A stretch of DNA of 16,155 nt, taken from the NCBI GenBank assembly GCA_964620095.1, contig CAZUGT010000297.1, positions 1 through 16,155 on the forward strand, written 5' to 3'. A program made the translations under genes and the position numbers. Origin of the DNA: JAJDXO01 sp964620095. GTDB taxonomy: Bacteria; Pseudomonadota; Alphaproteobacteria; Rhodospirillales; UBA2165. The stretch's first letter is position 1; every line of letters begins with the position of its first letter. The notes beneath the pieces are model-generated. The model did no database searches, was not told where the DNA came from, and saw nothing but the letters and a program-made list of their open reading frames with translations. This document shows, in pieces, positions 1 to 7,549 of the stretch.

Positions 1-1
1 C

Positions 2-736
2 GGCGAGACCCACGAGGGCGAGATGGTGATCGGCGCCGACGGGATCGGCTCGACGCTGCGCGCACGGATGCTCGGCGACGGCGGGCCGCTCCCCAACGGC
101 TACGTGGCCCACCGGACCATCATCCCGATGGAGGAGTTGCAGGCGGATGTTCCGGCCGATGTGGTGGTGCTGTGGGGCGGCCCCGGCTTTCACATCGTTA
201 CCTATCCGCTGCGGCACGGGGCGCTGTTCAACATCGTCGCCGTCTTCCGGTCGGCCAACGAGGCCCCCCGGGGCGATGTGGAAGCCTACCGGGCGGAGTT
301 GCAGCAGACCTATTCGGGCGCCCACCAATGCCTTCGCGATTTGATCCGGGTGATGGATTTGGAGCGCCGTTTCGTCGTCGGCGACCGTCACCCGGTCCGC
401 AAGTGGCATGACGGGCGGGTCTGCCTGCTGGGCGATGCCGCGCACCCGACCCTGCAGACCTTGGCGCAAGGCGCCTGCATGGCCATCGAGGACGGGCTTC
501 ATCTGGCGGGATTGATCGGCCGGGGAGGCGGTCACGAGGAGGTCTTCGCCGCCTTCGCCGCCGACCGGGTGGTCCGCACGGCGCGCGTCACCCTGGAGAG
601 CCGGGCGATCTGGGAAAACTATCATGGCGACGGCGTCGAGCGGGAAGTCGCCTTCCAGCAATTCCGCGAGCGCTCGGTCGAGGACAGCTACCGCTGTCTC
701 GCCTGGCTCTATGACGGGTTCGCCTTCGCCGATTGA
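2..736 (+). CDS. FAD-dependent aromatic monooxygenase, 3-hydroxybenzoate 6-hydroxylase-like (5' end missing)
   Basis: The reading frame is already open at the left edge, so the N-terminal dinucleotide-binding fold lies outside the window; 244 residues remain. Two hallmarks of the class A flavoprotein hydroxylases are visible. The DG motif GADGIGSTLR is at fragment residues 11-20. The GD motif LGDAAHPTLQTLAQGACMAI, which binds the FAD ribityl/phosphate, starts near residue 143. The LAQGACMA context matches 3-hydroxybenzoate 6-hydroxylase and salicylate hydroxylase relatives. Such enzymes use NAD(P)H and O2 to hydroxylate an aromatic acid in the cytoplasm. The substrate cannot be told from this fragment. 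The gene ends 9 bp from the convergent ubiA stop, with no terminator hairpin between them. The family call is firm; the substrate is an inference. Confidence 0.85.
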   Translation, partial: GETHEGEMVIGADGIGSTLRARMLGDGGPLPNGYVAHRTIIPMEELQADVPADVVVLWGGPGFHIVTYPLRHGALFNIVAVFRSANEAPRGDVEAYRAELQQTYSGAHQCLRDLIRVMDLERRFVVGDRHPVRKWHDGRVCLLGDAAHPTLQTLAQGACMAIEDGLHLAGLIGRGGGHEEVFAAFAADRVVRTARVTLESRAIWENYHGDGVEREVAFQQFRERSVEDSYRCLAWLYDGFAFAD

Positions 737-745
737 TCAGGGGCG

Positions 746-1669
746 CTAAACCACCTGTCCCAGGATAATCCCGCCGAACAGCAGCCAGCCGAACAGCCGG
801 TTGGACTTGAACTTGCGGAGGCAGTCGTGGGGATCGTCGAGCTTGACGTCCCGGGACTGCCAGGCCAACTGCAGCGCGCCCAGGGCGAGCGCCGCCCAGA
901 ACGGCCAGGCGAGCCCGGCCAGCCACCCGGAAACGCCGATCAGCGCGATGGCGGCGGCGTGGAAGATCCACAGCCACGGCCGGGTCCCGCCCCATAGAAG
1001 GACGGCGGTGGACTTCACCCCGATCAGCGCGTCGTCTTCCTTGTCCTGGTGGGCATAGATGGTGTCGTAGCCCAGGGTCCAGAAGAACCCGGCCGCATAG
1101 AGAACCAGGGCGGGCGTCTGGATGTCGCCGCGCACCGCCGCCCAGCCCAGCAGCGCCCCCCAGTTGAACGTCAGGCCGAGCACGGCCTGGGGCCAGTGGG
1201 TGAAACGCTTGAACAGCGGGTAGGTGAACACCAGCACCAGGGACGCGGCCCCGACCCCGACGGCGAACAGGTTGAACTGCAGCAGAATGACGAGGCCCAG
1301 AAGACACAGCACCCCCATCCAGATTACCGCCTGCCCGACGGTCATCTGGGCCGACGGCAGGGGCCGGTCGGCGGTGCGCGCCACCTGTCCATCGTAATGG
1401 CGGTCGGTGATGTCGTTGAAGCAGCAGCCCGCGCCCCGCATGATCATGGCGCCGAGGCCGAACAGGACGACGAGCCACAATGACGGCCAGCCCGGTGTCG
1501 CCAGCGCGATGGACCACCAGCAGGGAAACAGCAGCAGCCAGGTGCCGATGGGCCGGTCGAACCTCGCCAGGCGCACATAGGGCCGCGCGGGCGGCGGCAC
1601 CCAACGGTCGACCCACCCCTGCTTGGGGATGTCGCTGTATTCGGTATTGCGGGCGGCGGCGTCGCTCAT
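746..1669 (-). CDS. ubiA: 4-hydroxybenzoate polyprenyltransferase UbiA
   Basis: This integral membrane prenyltransferase joins a polyprenyl diphosphate to 4-hydroxybenzoate, the first membrane step of ubiquinone synthesis. The protein has 307 residues, slightly longer than many UbiA proteins because of a polar N-terminus of about 30 residues. Both Mg2+-diphosphate-binding aspartate motifs are present: NDITDRHYD at 85-93, followed by RTADRPLPS, and DTIYAHQDKEDD at 202-213. Hydrophobic stretches before, between and after them fit the multi-helix UbiA fold. The ATG at 1669 is chosen because a plausible promoter ends about 7 bases upstream and there is no convincing ribosome-binding site, so the mRNA may be leaderless. 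It is divergent from rsmE. The first aspartate motif and the arginine context make UbiA more likely than heme O or chlorophyll synthase paralogues. Confidence 0.95.
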   Translation of the reverse strand: MSDAAARNTEYSDIPKQGWVDRWVPPPARPYVRLARFDRPIGTWLLLFPCWWSIALATPGWPSLWLVVLFGLGAMIMRGAGCCFNDITDRHYDGQVARTADRPLPSAQMTVGQAVIWMGVLCLLGLVILLQFNLFAVGVGAASLVLVFTYPLFKRFTHWPQAVLGLTFNWGALLGWAAVRGDIQTPALVLYAAGFFWTLGYDTIYAHQDKEDDALIGVKSTAVLLWGGTRPWLWIFHAAAIALIGVSGWLAGLAWPFWAALALGALQLAWQSRDVKLDDPHDCLRKFKSNRLFGWLLFGGIILGQVV

Positions 1670-1675
1670 CGTCCC

Positions 1676-1704
1676 ATTATCCGGTCTAGGGGATGCGGGC
1701 GCAA
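1676..1704 (-). promoter_or_regulatory. Predicted sigma-70 promoter of ubiA, possibly leaderless
   Basis: Read on the minus strand, TTGCGC (1704-1699) is followed by a 17-bp spacer and GATAAT (1681-1676). The match to TTGACA/TATAAT is 4/6 and 5/6. Transcription would start about 7 bases later, at or next to the ubiA ATG (1669). This is a reading by eye, not an experimental start site. Confidence 0.5.
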
Positions 1705-1719
1705 TCTCACCGGCCGTGC

Positions 1720-1725
1720 TATAGG
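1720..1725 (+). promoter_or_regulatory. Candidate -10 element of rsmE
   Basis: TATAGG, in the context GCTATAGG, lies 6 bases before the chosen rsmE ATG (1732). It resembles the alphaproteobacterial -10 form GCTANA. No good -35 is seen 16-18 bp upstream. Transcription from it would begin about at the start codon. Confidence 0.35.
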
Positions 1726-1731
1726 TCGGGG

Positions 1732-2457
1732 ATGAGCACCGCGAAAGTCCGCCTCTATGTGGAGCATGATCTCGCCGACGGCGCGTCCGTCGAAGCCGCG
1801 CCCGGCCAGATGCACTATCTCGCCGGCGTCATGCGCCTGGCCCCCGGCGACGGCGTCATGCTGTTCAACGGCCGGGACGGGGAATGGCGGGCCGAGATCA
1901 CGGAGGTGACCCGCAAGTCCTGCCGGTTCGCGGTCCGGCACAGGGAGCGCGGCCAAACGGACGAGGCGGGTCCGTGGCTGCTGTTCGCGCCGGTGAAGCG
2001 CAGCGGCACCGACCTGATCGTCGAGAAGGCCACCGAACTCGGCGTGGGGCGCCTGCAGCCCGTCACCACCGAATACACCAACACCGCCCGCATCAAGCCG
2101 GAGCGGCTCCGCGCCATCGCCATCGAAGCCGCCGAGCAATGCGGGCGCCTGACGCTGCCCGAGATTGGCGGATTGAAGCCGCTGGCGGCCGCGATTTCGG
2201 AACTGCCCGCCGGCCGGACGCTTTATCACATGGACGAAACCGGCGGCGGCGGGGCCGTTTCGGAGGTCATGGCGCCCGGCGCAAACGGTGCGCTGCTTAC
2301 CGGCCCGGAGGGCGGATTTTCGCCATCCGAGCTTGATTTATTAAGGAATCTCCCGAATTCTAAATCCATCAGCCTGGGCTCCCGAATCCTCCGTGCGGAG
2401 ACGGCGGCCCTTGCGGCACTCGCTTGCTGGCAGGCACTTGCCGGCGACTGGCGATAG
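1732..2457 (+). CDS. rsmE: 16S rRNA m3U1498 methyltransferase RsmE
   Basis: RsmE uses S-adenosylmethionine to methylate N3 of U1498 in helix 44 of 16S rRNA, in the assembled 30S subunit. The product from the chosen start has 241 residues, normal for the family. Residues 1-75 form the PUA-like RNA-binding part, with the typical HYL..VMRL..GD segment at 28-40. The C-terminal SPOUT (knotted) domain has VKRSGTDLIVEKATELGV at 88-105, GPEGGFS at 191-197 and LGSRILRAETA at 215-225, which together make the AdoMet pocket. An in-frame ATG at 1693 would add 13 residues unlike the family, so ATG 1732 is preferred. It heads a same-strand run with gshA, whose start follows 50 bp after the rsmE stop. Confidence 0.94.
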   Translation: MSTAKVRLYVEHDLADGASVEAAPGQMHYLAGVMRLAPGDGVMLFNGRDGEWRAEITEVTRKSCRFAVRHRERGQTDEAGPWLLFAPVKRSGTDLIVEKATELGVGRLQPVTTEYTNTARIKPERLRAIAIEAAEQCGRLTLPEIGGLKPLAAAISELPAGRTLYHMDETGGGGAVSEVMAPGANGALLTGPEGGFSPSELDLLRNLPNSKSISLGSRILRAETAALAALACWQALAGDWR

Positions 2458-2507
2458 GATGAACGGCAGCCCAAGCGGGCTGTTCAGGGGAGGCGAAGGA
2501 ACGGGCG

Positions 2508-3908
2508 ATGGCCGAGGACACCACCAAGTCGGCGCCTATCGAAGGCAAGGCGCAGCTCATCGCCTATATGGAGGAGGGCTGTACGCCCCCGGATCAGTGG
2601 CGAATCGGCACCGAGCACGAAAAATTCGCCTATGACCCCGTGACCTTCCTGCCGCTCCCCTACGAGGGCGACAAGGGGATTCGCGCCGTCCTCGAAGGAC
2701 TGACCCGCTTCGGCTGGGAGCCGGTGCTGGAAAACGGAAACCCCATCGCGCTGACCAAGCCGGACCAGTCGTCGGTCACCCTGGAACCGGGCGGCCAGGT
2801 GGAGCTTTCGGGCGCGCCCCTGGAGACCATTCACCAGACATGCGGCGAGCTGGGCGATCACCTGAAACAGGTAAAGGAAGTGGCCGAAGAGCTGGGCGTC
2901 GGGTTCATGGGCCTCGGTTACCGGGCCAAGGCGCGCCTGGATCAGGTGCCGTGGATGCCCAAGGGCCGCTACAAGATCATGCGGGAGTACATGCCCAAGG
3001 TGGGCTCCATGGGCCACGAAATGATGCTCGCCACCTGTACCGTTCAGGTGAATTTGGATTATTCCAGCGAGGAGCGGATGGTGCGCATGTTCCGCGCCGC
3101 TCTCGCACTGCAGCCCGTCGCCACGGCGCTCTGGGCCAACTCGCCCTTCAAGCATGGCGAAAAGAACGGCTATCTCTCCTATCGTTCCCACATCTGGACC
3201 GACACCGACCCCGACCGCACCGGCATGCTGCCCTTCGTATTCGAGGACGGCTTCGGGTTCGAGCGCTACGTGGACTACATGCTCGACGTGCCCATGTATT
3301 TCGTTTACCGGAACGGCAGCTACATCGATGCGTCCGGACAGTCGTTCCGGGATTTCATGAAGGGCGAGCTGCCGGCGCTGCCGGGCGAAATCCCGGCCAT
3401 GTCGGACTGGGTCGATCACATGACCACCGCGTTCCCCGAGGTGCGGCTGAAAACGTTCCTCGAGATGCGGGGCGCCGACGGCGGACCGTGGGGCTACCTC
3501 TGCGCGCTGCCCGCCTTCTGGGTCGGGCTGCTGTACGACGACGATGCGCTGGCGGCGGCCGAGGAACTGACCCGGGACTGGACCGTCGAGGAGATGGAGG
3601 CGCTCCGCCGCCATGTGCCCAAGGAAGCGCTGCACACCCGTTTCCGCTCGGGCACGGTACAGGACCTGGCGGTCAGGACGCTGGACATCGCCCATGACGG
3701 ATTGCGCGCCCGGGCGCGCCTCGACCGCTCGGGCCAGGACGAGACCCACTTCCTCCAGCCGCTGATCAGGATCGCCAAGTCGGGCAAGTCCCCCGCGGAG
3801 GAACTGTTGGAGCTCTACGACACCGAGTGGGGCGGCAAGGTCGATCCGGTGTTCAAGTTCCAGTCCTATCTGGAGGAAGCCGGGCAGGTCTCCGCCGCCG
3901 TCGGATGA
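2508..3908 (+). CDS. gshA: Glutamate-cysteine ligase, plant/alphaproteobacterial type
   Basis: This cytoplasmic enzyme makes gamma-glutamylcysteine from glutamate, cysteine and ATP, the committed step of glutathione synthesis. The protein has 466 residues, a length typical of the plant-like GCS2 branch rather than the longer E. coli GshA. Visible family landmarks are GTEHEKF at 34-40, EPGGQVELSG at 93-102 (substrate and metal site), the stretch QVPWMPKGRYKIMREYMPKV at about 146-165, and TCTVQVNLDY at 176-185. The ATG at 2508 follows an AAGGA ribosome-binding site at 2496-2500. The gene lies 50 bp after rsmE and 6 bp before the flavin-reductase-like gene, so it is probably cotranscribed with both. 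A different gamma-glutamyl ligase is possible but unlikely given the full set of motifs. Confidence 0.95.
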   Translation: MAEDTTKSAPIEGKAQLIAYMEEGCTPPDQWRIGTEHEKFAYDPVTFLPLPYEGDKGIRAVLEGLTRFGWEPVLENGNPIALTKPDQSSVTLEPGGQVELSGAPLETIHQTCGELGDHLKQVKEVAEELGVGFMGLGYRAKARLDQVPWMPKGRYKIMREYMPKVGSMGHEMMLATCTVQVNLDYSSEERMVRMFRAALALQPVATALWANSPFKHGEKNGYLSYRSHIWTDTDPDRTGMLPFVFEDGFGFERYVDYMLDVPMYFVYRNGSYIDASGQSFRDFMKGELPALPGEIPAMSDWVDHMTTAFPEVRLKTFLEMRGADGGPWGYLCALPAFWVGLLYDDDALAAAEELTRDWTVEEMEALRRHVPKEALHTRFRSGTVQDLAVRTLDIAHDGLRARARLDRSGQDETHFLQPLIRIAKSGKSPAEELLELYDTEWGGKVDPVFKFQSYLEEAGQVSAAVG

Positions 3909-3914
3909 TCCCCG

Positions 3915-4586
3915 ATGTTTTATGAGCCGAAGAACAACGATCACGGACTTCCCCACAACCCGTTCAAATCCTGCTGCATTCCCCGGCCCATCGGCTGGAT
4001 ATCGAGTTTGGATGCCGAGGGGCGGGCCAACCTCGCGCCGTTCAGCCAGTTCCAGAACCTCACATTCGATCCGCCCTACATCATGATTTCCGCCAACCAG
4101 AATGAATGGGGACTGCGCAAGGACACGGTCGCCAACGCGGAAGCCACCGGCGAGTTCGTCTGGAACATGGCGACCTATGACCTGCGTGAAGCGGTAAACA
4201 TCTCCGGCATGGCGCTGCCGCCCGACGAAGACGAATTCGAGCGGGCCGGGCTGCAGAAGCTGCCCTCGAAACTCGTCAAGGCCCCCCGGGTTCATGGTTC
4301 CCCGGTCCATTTCGAATGCCGCTACCACACCACGCTGCGGCTGCCCGGCAACGGCACCGTGGGCACCGCCGATATCGTGATCGGCGAGGTGATCGGCATC
4401 CACGTCGACGACAAGTTCATCACGCCGGACGGCAAGATCGACGTCTTGAAGGCCCGGCCCATCGCCCGGCTCGGCTACTACGACTACACTTCCATCGAAA
4501 GCATCTTCGAGATGCGCATCCCCGAAGGGGAAGGCGCTCTTCACGGCGGCATGGAAGGCGACCCCGTCAAGGCGGAGCCCGGCTAA
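3915..4586 (+). CDS. Flavin reductase-like FMN-binding split-barrel protein
   Basis: The 223-residue protein begins with the signature of the flavin-reductase-like (DIM6/NTAB) family: CIPRPIGWISSLDAEGRANL near residues 17-36, followed by APFSQFQNLTFDPPYIMIS and, about 30 residues further on, the FVWNMATYDL segment. Members bind FMN as homodimers and often reduce flavin with NAD(P)H for a partner oxygenase, or act as small oxidoreductases. No signal peptide or membrane segment is seen. The start is 6 bp after the gshA stop, with only a weak ribosome-binding site (GGATG inside the gshA end), which suggests translational coupling. Its specific substrate is unknown. The gshA linkage hints at redox metabolism, but that is inference. 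It converges on tldD, 31 bp away, with no obvious terminator. Confidence 0.85.
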   Translation: MFYEPKNNDHGLPHNPFKSCCIPRPIGWISSLDAEGRANLAPFSQFQNLTFDPPYIMISANQNEWGLRKDTVANAEATGEFVWNMATYDLREAVNISGMALPPDEDEFERAGLQKLPSKLVKAPRVHGSPVHFECRYHTTLRLPGNGTVGTADIVIGEVIGIHVDDKFITPDGKIDVLKARPIARLGYYDYTSIESIFEMRIPEGEGALHGGMEGDPVKAEPG

Positions 4587-4617
4587 TCCTCGATCGGCCC
4601 GGCGAGCAGGTAGAGGA

Positions 4618-6051
4618 TCAGACCTCGGTCCCGCCGACGGTGAGGCTGTCGAGCTTGATGGTCGGCTGGCCGACGCCCACCGGCACGCCCTGGCCGTCCT
4701 TGCCGCAGGTGCCGACGCCGGGATCGAGGGCCATGTCGTCGCCGATCATGGAGACCCGGGTCAGCGCGTCGGGGCCGTTGCCGATCAGGGTCGCGCCCTT
4801 GACCGCCGGGCCCACGCGGCCGCCCTCGATCCTGTAGGCCTCGGTGCAGGTGAAGACGAACTTGCCGGAGGTGATGTCCACCTGGCCGCCGCCGAAATTG
4901 ACCGCGTAGAGCCCGTCATCCACCGAGGCGAGGATCTCTTCCGGGTCCTGCCCGCCGTTGAGCATGATGGTGTTGGTCATCCTCGGCATGGGCGCGTGGG
5001 CGTAGCTCTCGCGCCGTCCGTTGCCGGTGGCGGCGGCCCCCATGAGCCGCGCGTTCATCCGGTCCTGCATGTAGCCCGTCAGGATGCCGTCCTCGATCAG
5101 CGTGGTCCTCCGGGTCGGCGTGCCTTCGTCGTCGATGGTCAGCGATCCCCGCCGGTCGGCGAGGGTGCCGTCATCGATGACCGTGACCCCCTTGGCCGCC
5201 ACCCGTTCGCCCATGAGTTCGGAGAAGGCCGACGTCTTCTTGCGGTTGAAGTCGCCTTCCAATCCATGGCCGATGGCCTCGTGGAGCAGGATGGCGGGCC
5301 AGCCCGGGCCCAGCACCACCGGCATCTCGCCGGCGGGCGCCGCGACCGAGTCCAGGTTCACCAGCGCCTGGCGGTAGGCCTCGTCGACCGCCGCGCGCCA
5401 GGTATCCTCGGCGAGGTACCGGTCGTAGGCCGTGCGGCCCCCGGCGCCGTAGGAGCCCTGCTCCATCCGGCCGCCGTCACCGACCACGCAGGAGACGTTC
5501 AGGCGCACCAGGGGCCGGATATCGGCGGCGCGCGAGCCGTCGGCGCGGATGATCTCGACCGCCTGCCACTCGCCCATCAGGGAGACCGAGACCTGCTTCA
5601 CCCTGTCGTCCTTGGACCGCGCGTAGGAATCGATATCGGTGAGGAGCTTCACCTTGGTCTCGAAGGGGGTGAGCGAGAGGGGGTTCACGTCCCCGTAGAG
5701 GGCCCGGTTGGTGCCCGCCGGCCCGTCGGCGAGGGTGCCGCCGTGCCCCGCATGGACCGCCTGCACCGTATCGGCGGCGCGCTTCAGGGCCGCCTCGGAG
5801 AGTTCATTCGAGTGGGAGTAGCCGGCCGTCTCGCCCGCCACCGCCCGAAGGCCGAATCCCTGGGTGGTGTCATAGCTGGCGTTCTTCAGCTGCCCGTCAT
5901 CGAAGACGAAGCTCTCGGACTGGGCGTATTCCAGAAACAGCTCCCCGTCATCGGCGCCGTTCAGCGCATCGCCGACCACGCGATCGACCCGGGCCTGATC
6001 GAGACCGGTGCGGGTGAAAAACAGCTCTTCGGCGGCGGCGATATCGGACAT
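4618..6051 (-). CDS. tldD: Metalloprotease TldD
   Basis: TldD is the catalytic subunit of the cytoplasmic TldD/TldE protease, which degrades unfolded peptides and in some bacteria matures ribosomally made peptides such as microcin B17. The protein has 477 residues, the usual length. The zinc-binding HExxxH motif HEAIGH is at 257-262, followed by GLEGDFNRKKTSAF. The third metal ligand expected of TldD is the cysteine in GTCGKDGQG (C449). These residues separate it from TldE/PmbA, which lacks the catalytic motif. No tldE is in the window. The ATG at 6051 is preceded on the minus strand by a GGGGAA ribosome-binding site with a suitable gap. It is divergent from the riboswitch-controlled metZ. 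Confidence 0.95.
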   Translation of the reverse strand: MSDIAAAEELFFTRTGLDQARVDRVVGDALNGADDGELFLEYAQSESFVFDDGQLKNASYDTTQGFGLRAVAGETAGYSHSNELSEAALKRAADTVQAVHAGHGGTLADGPAGTNRALYGDVNPLSLTPFETKVKLLTDIDSYARSKDDRVKQVSVSLMGEWQAVEIIRADGSRAADIRPLVRLNVSCVVGDGGRMEQGSYGAGGRTAYDRYLAEDTWRAAVDEAYRQALVNLDSVAAPAGEMPVVLGPGWPAILLHEAIGHGLEGDFNRKKTSAFSELMGERVAAKGVTVIDDGTLADRRGSLTIDDEGTPTRRTTLIEDGILTGYMQDRMNARLMGAAATGNGRRESYAHAPMPRMTNTIMLNGGQDPEEILASVDDGLYAVNFGGGQVDITSGKFVFTCTEAYRIEGGRVGPAVKGATLIGNGPDALTRVSMIGDDMALDPGVGTCGKDGQGVPVGVGQPTIKLDSLTVGGTEV

Positions 6052-6077
6052 GGCGCGTTCCCCGGGGGTTGGCGTGC

Positions 6078-6123
6078 GGGTGATCGTTCACCCTATCATA
6101 TAGCCCGCGGACGGCCTCGCGAA
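6078..6123 (-). promoter_or_regulatory. Possible tldD promoter with a leader hairpin
   Basis: On the minus strand TATGAT (6100-6095) matches TATAAT at 5/6, and a weak TTCGCG (6123-6118) lies 17 bp upstream. Just after the -10 is a perfect 6-bp inverted repeat, GGGTGA-N4-TCACCC (6093-6078). It could be an operator or a 5' mRNA hairpin. The -35 is poor, so confidence is low. Confidence 0.3.
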
Positions 6124-6145
6124 AGCGCCGATCCGTCAAATTCCC

Positions 6146-6173
6146 TTGACCGGCGGGGACCAGATATTATGGT
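6146..6173 (+). promoter_or_regulatory. Predicted sigma-70 promoter of metZ
   Basis: TTGACC (6146-6151), a 16-bp spacer and TATGGT (6168-6173) match the sigma-70 consensus at 5/6 and 4/6. The predicted start of transcription is about 6180, exactly where the SAM-II aptamer begins, which supports the call. A better-looking TATTAT (6165-6170) has only a 13-bp spacer. Confidence 0.55.
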
Positions 6174-6180
6174 TACGCCT

Positions 6181-6239
6181 ACGTGGTGATTTGTTCGACC
6201 GGCTTGCGGCCACGTTAAACAAACGAGCTAAAAGGTCGG
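6181..6239 (+). promoter_or_regulatory. SAM-II riboswitch aptamer
   Basis: The segment carries the conserved core of the SAM-II (metA motif) class: GTGGTGATTTG, CCGGCTTGCGGCCACGTTAAA and GAGCTAAAA. It folds as the expected H-type pseudoknot. P1 is 6181-6186 with 6210-6215 (ACGTGG/CCACGT). P2a is 6202-6206 with 6224-6228 (GCTTG/CGAGC, one G-U pair). P2b is 6196-6200 with 6234-6238 (CGACC/GGTCG). The class binds S-adenosylmethionine and turns off methionine-synthesis genes in alphaproteobacteria. Its place in front of metZ fits. The final GGTCGG can instead pair with CCGACC in the terminator that follows. Confidence 0.95.
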
Positions 6240-6248
6240 CGCTGAGGA

Positions 6249-6283
6249 AGCCCCGACCGTCACCGGCCGGGGCTTTTGCTTTC
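6249..6283 (+). terminator. Riboswitch expression platform: intrinsic terminator in the metZ leader
   Basis: The stem 6249-6259 (AGCCCCGACCG) pairs with 6264-6274 (CGGCCGGGGCT), 11 bp with one A-C mismatch and a TCAC loop. It is followed by a broken T tract (TTTT, GC, TTT). It lies 10 bases past the aptamer and 60 bases before the metZ start, so it is inside the leader. An alternative hairpin, 6234-6239 with 6253-6258 (GGTCGG/CCGACC), would break the terminator's left arm. AdoMet binding holds 6234-6238 in P2b, which frees the terminator to form. Confidence 0.85.
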
Positions 6284-6342
6284 TCGCGAACGCCCGGGCC
6301 GCCGGAAAAGAGGCATGAGGAGCCGAAAGGGAGGAGCGCGTT

Positions 6343-7539
6343 ATGCCCAAGGACAGCGCGGACGGCGGGAAATACCGTCCACAAACCAATCTGGTGCGGG
6401 GCGGGCTCGACCGTTCCCACTTCGACGAGCTCTCGGAGGCCATGTACCTGAGCTCCAGCTACGCCTACGCCTCGGCGGAGCAGGCGCAGCGGGCCTTCAA
6501 GGGCGAGGAAGACCATTATCTCTATTCCCGTTACGGCAACCCGACCGTCACGTTGTTCGAGGAGCGCCTCGGGCAGTTGGAGGGCGCCGAGATCTGCCAA
6601 TCCACCGCGTCCGGCATGGGCGCCATGTTCGGCTCCCTGGCCTGCATGCTGAAGGCCGGCGACCGGCTGGTGGCGTCCAAGGCGCTGTTCGGATCGTGCG
6701 ACTACGTCTGTACGGTGCTGCTGCCCCGCTACGGGGTGGAGACGGTGACCGTGGCGTCGTCCGATCTCGACGAGTGGGCGCAGGCGCTGTCGGAGCCGAC
6801 CAATGCGGTGTTCCTGGAAAGCCCCTCCAACCCCATGACCCAGGTGCTCGATATTCCGGGGATCGCCGATCTGGCCCACGAGGCGGGCGCCCGGCTGATC
6901 GTCGACAACGTGTTCGCCACGCCGGTCTTCCAGAAGCCCCTGGAATTGGGCGCCGACATCGTCATGTATTCGACCACCAAGCACATCGACGGCCAGGGAC
7001 GGACCCTCGGCGGGGCGATCCTCACCAATGACGGGGACTATTACGAAGACTATCTCCGCATGTATATCCGCCATACCGGACCGACCTTGAGCCCGTTCAA
7101 TGCCTGGGTGCTGACCAAGTCCCTGGAGACCCTCGACATGCGGGTCCGCCAGCAGGCGGCCAACGCGGCCCGGATCGCCGACTGGCTTCTGGACCGGAAA
7201 CAGATCACCGAGGTGGTCTTTCCCGGCCACGACAGCCATCCCCAGGCGGACCTGATCAGGAAGCAGATGAGCGGCCCCGGCACCATGGTGGTGTTCGAAC
7301 TCGACGGCGACCAGGCCCGGACGTTCGAATTCATGAACGCGCTCGAGGTGATCGACATCTCCAACAATCTGGGCGACGCCAAAAGCATGGTCACCCACCC
7401 GACCACCACCACCCACCAGCGGATGAGCGAGGAAGAGCGCGCGACGCTGGGCATCCACGAAAACATGGTGCGCCTCTCGGTGGGCCTCGAGGATCCGCTG
7501 GATCTGATCGAGGACATCGAACAGGCGCTGAACGCATAG
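6343..7539 (+). CDS. metZ: O-succinylhomoserine sulfhydrylase
   Basis: This PLP-dependent enzyme of the Cys/Met metabolism family makes homocysteine directly from O-succinylhomoserine and sulfide, bypassing cystathionine. The protein has 398 residues. Landmarks are YSRYGNP at 61-67 (phosphate and PLP contacts from the neighbouring subunit), SGMGA at 90-94, D188 in LIVDNVF (pairs with the PLP ring nitrogen) and the Schiff-base lysine K213 in STTKHIDGQGR. The DGQGR context and overall sequence fit MetZ better than MetB, MetC or the longer MetY. ATG 6343 follows a strong AAGGGAGG ribosome-binding site (6328-6335). Transcription is predicted to be attenuated by the SAM-II riboswitch. A rhodanese gene follows after 10 bp. 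O-acetylhomoserine use cannot be excluded by sequence alone. Confidence 0.93.
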   Translation: MPKDSADGGKYRPQTNLVRGGLDRSHFDELSEAMYLSSSYAYASAEQAQRAFKGEEDHYLYSRYGNPTVTLFEERLGQLEGAEICQSTASGMGAMFGSLACMLKAGDRLVASKALFGSCDYVCTVLLPRYGVETVTVASSDLDEWAQALSEPTNAVFLESPSNPMTQVLDIPGIADLAHEAGARLIVDNVFATPVFQKPLELGADIVMYSTTKHIDGQGRTLGGAILTNDGDYYEDYLRMYIRHTGPTLSPFNAWVLTKSLETLDMRVRQQAANAARIADWLLDRKQITEVVFPGHDSHPQADLIRKQMSGPGTMVVFELDGDQARTFEFMNALEVIDISNNLGDAKSMVTHPTTTTHQRMSEEERATLGIHENMVRLSVGLEDPLDLIEDIEQALNA

Positions 7540-7549
7540 GGAGGCGGAC

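Noticed and set aside
588..1616. A 342-codon minus-strand frame overlapping ubiA in another frame
   Set aside because: It is rich in Arg/Pro/Ala without hydrophobic helices or motifs, while the ubiA frame has both aspartate motifs.
2467..2482. Hairpin CAGCCC-AAGC-GGGCTG between rsmE and gshA
   Set aside because: The stem is only 6 bp and is followed by two T residues and then G-rich sequence, so it is not a convincing terminator; it may be an mRNA processing site at most.
2484..4544. A 686-codon open frame on the minus strand opposite gshA and the flavin-reductase gene
   Set aside because: It spans two well-identified genes and their junction and has no recognisable domain. Long antisense frames are expected in DNA this GC-rich.
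4996..6189. A 397-codon plus-strand frame opposite tldD
   Set aside because: tldD carries intact catalytic motifs, and this frame has no domain and low-complexity GC-driven composition.
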